Assembly: GCA_030611625.1 (NCBI GenBank)
Contig: JAUWPK010000091.1
Span: forward strand, 1 to 10,218
Length of the DNA stretch: 10,218 nucleotides
Reading direction: 5' to 3'
Origin: Promethearchaeum sp.
Lineage (GTDB): Archaea > Asgardarchaeota > Lokiarchaeia > Sigyniarchaeales > Promethearchaeaceae
Every line of letters begins with the position of its first letter. Within the stretch, counting starts at the first letter, position 1. The notes beneath the pieces are model-generated. The model saw only the letters and a program-made list of their open reading frames with translations, ran no database searches and was not told the DNA's origin. This document shows, in pieces, positions 6,190 to 10,218 of the stretch. The position numbers were made by a program, and so were the translations under genes.

Positions 6190-6672
6190 TTATTTTTTTT
6201 TCTTTAATTTTTCAAGGGCGAGCTCCGCTAGTGCAACTGCTTCATCAGCTCTTTTTCTTTCTTTGTTGAATTTATCTTTCAATTCTTCATTTTCTACTTT
6301 TAAACCAGACATTTCAAGCTCAAATGCTTGTTTTTGAAAAATCGCATCATCTCTTTCTTTTTCAAGGTCTTTCATTTTTATTACTGCATCATCCCGTTCT
6401 TCCATTAAATTCATCATTTTATCGTTTATTTTTTCCGTTGGAATTGAATTTAAATCAACTATGTTATCTATAATGTTTTCTTTCCCTTCATTTTCTGGTA
6501 TTAAAGATGCATTATGCTTATTTACTTTTAAATCTGAAATTTCTTGCTTAAGTTCTTGGTTTTCTTCTCGCAAAGCCTCAATTTGATTGTATAAATCAGA
6601 AATATTCATTTTTTGATTTGAAATCATTTCTTTAATTGTAATTGGTGCTGGTTTCTCATTTTTCTCATCCAT
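6190..6672 (-). CDS. Coiled-coil protein, function unknown
   Basis: A 160-residue soluble, highly charged protein with no recognisable domain. Two helical coiled-coil stretches are visible: about 22-51 (leucine/isoleucine heptads in DLYNQIEALREENQELKQEI) and about 82-157. A flexible link about 52-81 contains SLIPENEGKE and NSIPTEK. The second coil holds an imperfect internal repeat, EERDDAVIKM (91-100) and KERDDAIFQK (105-114). It ends in LEKLKKKK, a basic tail that may contact nucleic acid or membrane. The start is ATG 6672, with a TATA box centred about 34 bases upstream and almost no leader. It lies between RHH regulator 1 and mre11, all on the minus strand. It is far too short to be a Rad50-like SMC protein. 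The coiled-coil call is firm; the role is unknown. Confidence 0.8.
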   Translation of the reverse strand: MDEKNEKPAPITIKEMISNQKMNISDLYNQIEALREENQELKQEISDLKVNKHNASLIPENEGKENIIDNIVDLNSIPTEKINDKMMNLMEERDDAVIKMKDLEKERDDAIFQKQAFELEMSGLKVENEELKDKFNKERKRADEAVALAELALEKLKKKK

Positions 6673-6702
6673 TTTTCTTCAAATATTAAGTTAAAATTTC
6701 GT

Positions 6703-6710
6703 CTTAAATA
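6703..6710 (-). promoter_or_regulatory. TATA box for the coiled-coil gene
   Basis: TATTTAAG on the minus strand is centred about 34 bases before ATG 6672, predicting a leader of roughly 8 bases. Confidence 0.5.
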
Positions 6711-6751
6711 GTTACTTGAAATAAGAATTAGAAATAAAGAAAAAATGAGGG

Positions 6752-6758
6752 AAAAAAA
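6752..6758 (-). terminator. T7 run after RHH regulator 1
   Basis: A7 on the plus strand lies 14 bases beyond the minus-strand stop of RHH regulator 1, with more U-rich sequence following. This is a plausible intrinsic archaeal terminator separating it from the coiled-coil gene. Confidence 0.5.
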
Positions 6759-6771
6759 CTCCAAAAATGAA

Positions 6772-7128
6772 TTATATTACTGGATTTCTTAAAGGTTTCT
6801 CAGGGTTAAATTCATTTCTTTGTACTATTTTATATGTTTTATATTCTGTGACAATTCCTTCAGGACTTTCATTAAGTGGCACTTTTACAAACAAATTATC
6901 ATCTGGAAGAGGTTCTTCTATTTTTGGAGGATAAACTGCTGAGAAATGGGTTTGTTGTTGAAATTTTGCAAAGGATTTTGCTGCTTCTAATTCCTTAATT
7001 AAGAATTCTCGAACAGCAACTCTAATTAGTTCACTCCGGCTGGGATATAGTCCACCTTCACCAGTTAGCGCTTTAATTGCTTTTAGATACGATAACGGGA
7101 GATTAACAGTTATAATACGAATGATCAC
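6772..7128 (-). CDS. Ribbon-helix-helix transcription regulator 1
   Basis: A 118-residue CopG/Arc-like DNA-binding protein. The N-terminal beta strand is IIRIITVNLP (2-11), helix 1 is SYLKAIKALTG (13-23), the turn is GGLYPSRSE (25-33), and helix 2 is LIRVAVREFLIKELEAAKSF (34-53). The dimer inserts its paired strands into the DNA major groove. Residues 54-118 are a Pro-rich tail without a known ligand domain, so it is not NikR. It is paralogous to the gene at 7509-7754 (39 of 56 identical). Start choice: GTG 7128 is only 1 base after the SD-like GAAGGTG (7136-7130), which is too close. ATT 7122 lies 7 bases after it and aligns with the first Met I expect in the family ('MRIIT'). A possible BRE/TATA (GGGGGAAA then AATTTAAATATAT, about 7219-7201) predicts a leader of about 55 bases. 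Confidence 0.88.
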   Translation of the reverse strand: MIIRIITVNLPLSYLKAIKALTGEGGLYPSRSELIRVAVREFLIKELEAAKSFAKFQQQTHFSAVYPPKIEEPLPDDNLFVKVPLNESPEGIVTEYKTYKIVQRNEFNPEKPLRNPVI

Positions 7129-7508
7129 GCACCTTCATTTATTTTCTATTTACCTAATAAATTATTTCCGAAATTATTAAGGAAGATTATTGTTATGTAG
7201 ATATATTTAAATTTCCCCCTCTTTGGAAACCTAAATTCCACTCACCTTTAAATTGCCTAAATAATTTAGAAGGTTTTTTGCTTTCCCCTCAGAATCAATG
7301 AGTTGATCGCTAATCACAATTGTTTGTTAAAATATTTAAGCCTTTCGAAGGTATTAACAGTTAAATACTCTTATATTACATATATAAAGGATGTTATAAA
7401 GTATTCACAATTAAGGGAAAAAGTTTATAAGAACGCCTATTCTTGATTGTCGATTTACGTTTTTACTCAATTAAGACTTATCTAAAAAACAATATTGTTT
7501 ATCACATT
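7129..7508. other. 380-base gap between the two RHH genes
   Basis: I find no convincing gene. The minus strand carries an A/T box at 7201-7213 with a G-rich element just upstream, serving RHH regulator 1, and a second box CTTAAATATT at 7340-7331. The plus strand has TATA-like AT runs around 7361-7388, but no gene follows. TTAACAGTTAA (7354-7364) is an 11-base palindrome and AAATTATT occurs twice (7159-7166, 7171-7178) between the RHH1 TATA and its start. These are the size of RHH operators but may be chance in such AT-rich DNA. Confidence 0.4.
7484..7500 (-). terminator. Palindrome and T-run after RHH regulator 2
   Basis: AAACAATATTGTTT (7487-7500) is a perfect 14-base palindrome. On the minus strand its end merges into a T6 run (7489-7484). 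It begins 9 bases after the RHH regulator 2 stop, as expected for the terminator of the permease operon. It could also be a DNA-binding site. Confidence 0.6.
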
Positions 7509-7754
7509 TTATTCTGCATGTTGGAATATTTCATCTATATTTTTAGATTGTTCAAATATAGTTTTATTTTGGTATAAATCCGCTTTAGTTTGAAATTCTT
7601 CAAACGCTTGTGCCGATTCTAACTCTTTAATTATCCATTCTCTAACTGCAAATCTAATTAATTCAGATCTTGAAGGGTATAATTTCTTTTTACCTGTTAA
7701 TTTCGCAATTGCTCTGAGGTAACTCTCGGGAACATTGCATGTTATAATTCTTAT
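7509..7754 (-). CDS. Ribbon-helix-helix regulator 2, no canonical start codon
   Basis: An RHH DNA-binding protein of about 81 residues, paralogous to the regulator at 6772-7128. Its reading frame is complete: beta strand RIITCNVP, helix 1 ESYLRAIAKLTG, turn LYPSRSE, helix 2 LIRFAVREWIIKELESAQAF, then a short tail ending IFQHAE and TAA (7511-7509). Upstream the frame is closed by TAA 7760-7758. No ATG, GTG or TTG occurs in frame anywhere after it. The only Ile codons positioned to act as a start are ATT 7757 and ATA 7754, 4 and 7 bases after the SD GGGGGAG (7768-7762). I prefer ATA 7754, because family members as I recall them begin 'MRIIT'. It is the last gene of the minus-strand run after the permease and the 73-residue ORF, so it may repress that operon. 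A sequencing error or a dead start are the alternatives. The domain is certain, the start is not. Confidence 0.8.
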   Translation of the reverse strand: MRIITCNVPESYLRAIAKLTGKKKLYPSRSELIRFAVREWIIKELESAQAFEEFQTKADLYQNKTIFEQSKNIDEIFQHAE

Positions 7755-7757
7755 AAT

Positions 7758-7979
7758 TTAACTCCCCCAAATCTTCGATTCATTTCGGCCTCTAGTAAAG
7801 AATAAAATTTTATCGGCAATTTCATCTTTGCTAGGATGATATAAAAAAATTTCTTTTTCCTTTGAATTGGAGAATAATCTATTGAAAACTCCCAATTTCT
7901 TGCAGTACTGCATTATTTCACAAAATTTAAATTCAAATTTCAACTTTGGGTAAAATATTGAATGATCTACTATTTTCAA
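7758..7979 (-). CDS. Small protein between permease and RHH regulator 2
   Basis: A 73-residue protein I do not recognise. It is basic and mixed in character, with SIFYPKLKFEFKFCEIMQYCKKLG (7-30) giving C20 and C26, a SNSKEKE linker, then IFLYHPSKDEIADKILFFTRGR (44-65). No membrane helix or signal peptide is seen. The proposed start is TTG 7979, 2 bases after the permease stop, with no SD; no ATG is available at that end, so translation would depend on coupling to the permease. An internal ATG (codon 23) is possible but would leave only 51 residues. The stop TAA (7760-7758) is in the same frame as RHH regulator 2 and directly abuts it. Tight packing favours a real gene. It could instead be a spacer ORF whose translation delivers ribosomes to the RHH start. 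Confidence 0.5.
   Translation of the reverse strand: MKIVDHSIFYPKLKFEFKFCEIMQYCKKLGVFNRLFSNSKEKEIFLYHPSKDEIADKILFFTRGRNESKIWGS
7762..7768 (-). promoter_or_regulatory. Strong SD for RHH regulator 2
   Basis: GGGGGAG on the minus strand lies inside the final Trp-Gly-Ser codons of the 73-residue ORF. It is 4 bases before ATT 7757 and 7 bases before ATA 7754, the only start candidates. G5 runs are rare in this AT-rich window, so the site supports real initiation here. Confidence 0.65.
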
Positions 7980-7981
7980 TT

Positions 7982-9283
7982 TTAATATAGAATTATATAA
8001 AAAATGGAAAGATAAATTATGCTAAAGAAAATATGAAAGAGTGTGATCAAGGATCCGTTTTTTAATAATGATTTGTAGTTGAATTCTTTAACACCATTCT
8101 TTTTAGCTAAGTTTAATGCCATTAGATCACATGCAGCACCTTGAGGTAAGAAATTTGATCCTAAGTTTATTCCTAAAAGAAATGCCATTAATATTAAATC
8201 TGGAACAGCCCCGGGGGTAAATCCATATAAATTTTTCAATAATGATATAAAAACAATTGCAGTAGGGACTTGTGCGAGAAAACCTGAAAGAATTCCTATT
8301 GAAATAAGTAATATTATAGCAGATATTAAAACATTTTCCGAAAAAATTGATGCAGTCCATCCCGCAATGATTTCAAATATTCCGACTATCTGCATACATC
8401 CTATCATCAAAAAAAGTGATATAAAGAAGAAAATAATCTTCCAATCGATTTTGGCTAAGCTATCAGAGATTTGTTCTCTATTTAATATGCTAATTAAAAT
8501 AGCCCCTAAAGAAGAAACTACCCACGCATTAATAGGGAATAAAAATCCAATAACAACTGCCCCTAAATAAATGGAATTTAAAATAAATTGTATTTTATTG
8601 ACAATGACTAAATTAGGATCCATTATCTCTAATAATATCTGCTTTTGCTGTTCAGTTGGAGCTTTAATTTTACGTAACATTGTAAAATCTAATAAAATGA
8701 GTGTTAATATTAACATTGGAAAAACATACAAAGAGAATTTACTAAGAAACCATTGTAAATCTAATGAAAAAGCTGCTCCAATCAAAATATTTTCAGATGA
8801 TGAAAAAGGAGTATAAAGACTTCCAATATTGATTGTAAAGGAAATCCCAAATAGATAGGGTGCTGGATTAATTTTTAGAATTTTACATGCCCTTATTACT
8901 AAAGGAATAAATATAATTGCAACGGTAATATCTGCAATTATTGAAGCCGAAAGAGAACTAATGATACAAATTAAGTAAAAGAATTTGCGATGATTTCCTT
9001 TTGCAAAACGTAGCGTTTTAAGTGCAATCCACTGGAAAATTTTGTGTTTCTCACTAATCATCACAATAATCTGCATAGAAATTATAAATATAATAGGGTC
9101 GAATTCAATATAGGCTAAAAAAGTGTTAAAATCTAAATCTGGAAAGTAAATAACAGTAACTAGCACAGATATAAATGCCGCTAGTAGAGAATATCCAACG
9201 TAATCCAATTTTTCAATACTAAACACTATCATTACTCCCAAAAAAAGAAGTAATAAAATGATAATTGGAATTACATTGCTCAT
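7982..9283 (-). CDS. ArsB/NhaD-type ion or anion permease
   Basis: A 433-residue integral membrane protein with about 10-12 hydrophobic segments, matching the ion transporter superfamily (ArsB, NhaD, CitM, SLC13-like). The two-fold internal repeat is visible. Half one has SSLSASIIADITVAIIFIPL (109-128) and NIGSLYTPFSSSENILIG (152-169). Half two has GILSGFLAQVPTAIVFISLL (330-349) and GINLGSNFLPQGAACDLMAL (371-390). These are the hairpin and unwound-helix elements that hold the substrate, in divergent form: the usual D-N in the first motif reads A-D here and A-Q in the second, so the substrate (arsenite, Na+/H+, dicarboxylate or other) cannot be named. A cytosolic linker lies about 203-230. The start is ATG 9283; GTTATAAAG centred about 28 bases upstream indicates a leaderless mRNA. 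It leads a probable operon with the 73-residue ORF and RHH regulator 2. Confidence 0.85.
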   Translation of the reverse strand: MSNVIPIIILLLLFLGVMIVFSIEKLDYVGYSLLAAFISVLVTVIYFPDLDFNTFLAYIEFDPIIFIISMQIIVMISEKHKIFQWIALKTLRFAKGNHRKFFYLICIISSLSASIIADITVAIIFIPLVIRACKILKINPAPYLFGISFTINIGSLYTPFSSSENILIGAAFSLDLQWFLSKFSLYVFPMLILTLILLDFTMLRKIKAPTEQQKQILLEIMDPNLVIVNKIQFILNSIYLGAVVIGFLFPINAWVVSSLGAILISILNREQISDSLAKIDWKIIFFFISLFLMIGCMQIVGIFEIIAGWTASIFSENVLISAIILLISIGILSGFLAQVPTAIVFISLLKNLYGFTPGAVPDLILMAFLLGINLGSNFLPQGAACDLMALNLAKKNGVKEFNYKSLLKNGSLITLFHIFFSIIYLSIFYIILY

Positions 9284-9306
9284 TATATTTTTCGTGCTAA
9301 TACAAA

Positions 9307-9315
9307 CTTTATAAC
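9307..9315 (-). promoter_or_regulatory. TATA box for the permease operon
   Basis: GTTATAAAG on the minus strand is centred about 28 bases before ATG 9283, with purine-rich sequence (CGAAAA) upstream. The mRNA should start at or next to the ATG. Confidence 0.55.
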
Positions 9316-9392
9316 TTTTCGATTATCTTTAACTGATTTTTATTTGTGTTTCTTGAATATTTCCTAAAAAAATTATTGACAAAAATTAAATA

Positions 9393-9401
9393 TTTTTAAA
9401 T
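9393..9401 (+). promoter_or_regulatory. TATA region for the Mrp gene, with SD
   Basis: TTTTTAAAT within a longer A/T run (about 9386-9401) predicts initiation near 9420 and a leader of about 15-20 bases. GTGAT (9429-9433), complementary to the 16S rRNA tail, lies 5 bases before ATG 9439. Confidence 0.5.
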
Positions 9402-9410
9402 GCTTTTTGA

Positions 9411-9424
9411 ATATGAATTCATAT
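9411..9424. promoter_or_regulatory. Perfect 14-bp palindrome at the Mrp start site
   Basis: ATATGAATTCATAT is exactly self-complementary. It lies about 15-25 bases downstream of the TATA region and 14 bases before the ATG, covering the predicted transcription start. That position suits an operator for a dimeric repressor. Confidence 0.5.
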
Positions 9425-9438
9425 AATAGTGATTTAAA

Positions 9439-10218
9439 ATGTCAAAAAAAGTAGATGTAGAAGTAAGTCAAGAAGATGTAGACAAGGCTATGGGAAATCC
9501 TCAAAAACAAGCACAATTGACAGAAATGGAGCAAATAAATTCAATGATGAGTGGAGTTAAGCACAAAATTATTGTTTGCTCAGGTAAAGGTGGTGTAGGG
9601 AAAACAACTGTAGCTGTTAACTTAGCAATAGCATTAGCAATCAAAGGTCTCAAAGTTGGAATACTTGATGTAGATATAACAGGACCTAACGTTCCTAAAA
9701 TGCTAAATTTAGAAGGAGAAAGACCAACTGTAATTCCTGGAACAAACACATTTACACCAGTAAGTGGCCCTATGCTTTCAAGTGGTGGCCCAATTCAAGT
9801 CATGAGTATGGCTTTTCTATTAGAGACTTCTGATACTCCTGTAATATGGCGTGGCCCTCTGAAAATGAAAGCTATCAGACAATTTATTGCTGAGGGAGAT
9901 TGGGGAAAGTTGGATTATCTTATTTTAGACTTACCGCCAGGAACTTCAGATGAAACTTTAGATGCAATGCAATTGGTTGGAAACAATTCTGGAGTCGTGA
10001 TTGTAACAACCCCACAAGAAGTTGCCACCATGGATGCCCGAAAAACGATTAATATGTCTAAAGCAATGAAATTAAATGTAGTTGGAATAATTGAAAATAT
10101 GTCGGGTCTAACAGTAAAATGCCCGAAATGTGAAGAAGAAATTAAAATTGATCTCTTTGGTTCTGGTGGCGGTGAAAAAGCTGCAAAAGAATTAGATGTT
10201 CCATTTTTAGGGAAAGTT
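9439..10218 (+). CDS. mrp: Mrp/NBP35-family Fe-S carrier ATPase (3' end cut)
   Basis: The first 260 residues of a P-loop ATPase of the Mrp/NBP35 (ApbC) family, which binds Fe-S clusters between subunits and passes them to target proteins in the cytosol. The deviant Walker A is GKGGVGKTT (49-57), with K50 as the signature lysine. Switch I is DVDITGPNVP (77-86) and the switch II/Walker B region is LDYLILDLPPGTSDE (158-172). ENMSG (219-223) and the cluster-bridging pair CPKC (C228, C231) follow. Residues 1-40 are a short hydrophilic N-terminus without the four-cysteine ferredoxin-like motif of eukaryotic NBP35, and without a full DUF59 domain. The frame is open at the right edge; by family length perhaps 15-40 residues are missing. 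The start ATG 9439 has GTGAT 5 bases upstream. It is divergent from the permease operon across 155 bases. Confidence 0.93.
   Translation, partial: MSKKVDVEVSQEDVDKAMGNPQKQAQLTEMEQINSMMSGVKHKIIVCSGKGGVGKTTVAVNLAIALAIKGLKVGILDVDITGPNVPKMLNLEGERPTVIPGTNTFTPVSGPMLSSGGPIQVMSMAFLLETSDTPVIWRGPLKMKAIRQFIAEGDWGKLDYLILDLPPGTSDETLDAMQLVGNNSGVVIVTTPQEVATMDARKTINMSKAMKLNVVGIIENMSGLTVKCPKCEEEIKIDLFGSGGGEKAAKELDVPFLGKV

Noticed and set aside
7231..7317. 28-codon minus-strand ORF from GTG in the gap between the RHH genes
   Set aside because: There is no SD, the TATA spacing does not fit, it is very short and it has no recognisable motif. It looks protein-like in composition but cannot be told from chance.
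8367..8816. Two plus-strand ORFs of 67 and 81 residues
   Set aside because: They are antisense to the permease and have no motif or ribosome site.
9501..9749. 82-residue minus-strand ORF
   Set aside because: It lies antisense to the Walker A region of the Mrp gene, which is clearly the coding strand.
1..10218. CRISPR array, tRNA, rRNA or insertion sequence
   Set aside because: I saw no regularly spaced repeats, no tRNA cloverleaf signature, no rRNA-like GC-rich block and no transposase in either strand.

Overview
The window looks archaeal and AT-rich (roughly 30% GC by eye). It carries a minimal HMf-type histone-fold protein, an archaeal-style Mre11 nuclease, an Mrp/NBP35 ATPase and two archaeal ribbon-helix-helix (RHH) regulators. 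Several genes have an A/T-rich TATA box about 26-34 bases before the start codon with little or no leader, and many genes end in T-runs. The small two-helix 'YKDAEARGM' membrane protein, the low GC and the lysine-rich protein beside the histone would fit an Asgard (Lokiarchaeia-like) genome. That lineage call is an inference; a euryarchaeal source is not excluded.

Layout, left to right. 8-1180 (+): ATP-grasp ligase of unknown substrate. 1344-1610 (+): small two-helix membrane protein with a hairpin in its leader. 1737-2273 (+): four-helix membrane protein with Cys motifs at both ends. 2274-2888: 615 bases without a gene, holding a perfect 12-bp inverted repeat and the histone promoter and leader. 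2889-3095 (+): histone. 3257-4321 (-): convergent protein with a long lysine-rich, H1-like middle. 4405-4923 (+): membrane-anchored protein resembling a PD-(D/E)XK nuclease, divergent from the previous gene and apparently leaderless. 4944-6116 (-): Mre11-like nuclease. 6190-6672 (-): coiled-coil protein. 6772-7128 (-): RHH regulator 1. 7129-7508: about 380 bases of promoter-like DNA. 9283 to 7509 (-): a probable operon of an ArsB/NhaD-type permease, a 73-residue unknown protein and RHH regulator 2. 9439-end (+): Mrp/NBP35 ATPase cut by the window edge.

The most interesting signal is RHH regulator 2. It is a full-length, well-conserved gene, but its frame holds no ATG, GTG or TTG. It is preceded directly by the in-frame TAA of the 73-residue ORF and by a strong Shine-Dalgarno (SD) run, GGGGGAG. 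Aligned to RHH regulator 1 (39 of 56 identical, no gaps), the position where I expect the family's initiator Met is ATA in one gene and ATT in the other, each 7 bases after the SD-like run. This suggests a shared isoleucine-codon start, possibly for autoregulation. Other points are the histone facing a lysine-rich protein, the membrane-tethered nuclease-like protein converging on Mre11 with 20 bases between stops, and palindromes at several promoters.

Working picture: the right half is a regulator-linked transport operon plus an Fe-S carrier gene, and the centre is chromatin and DNA-end processing. Joint function is inferred only from adjacency.
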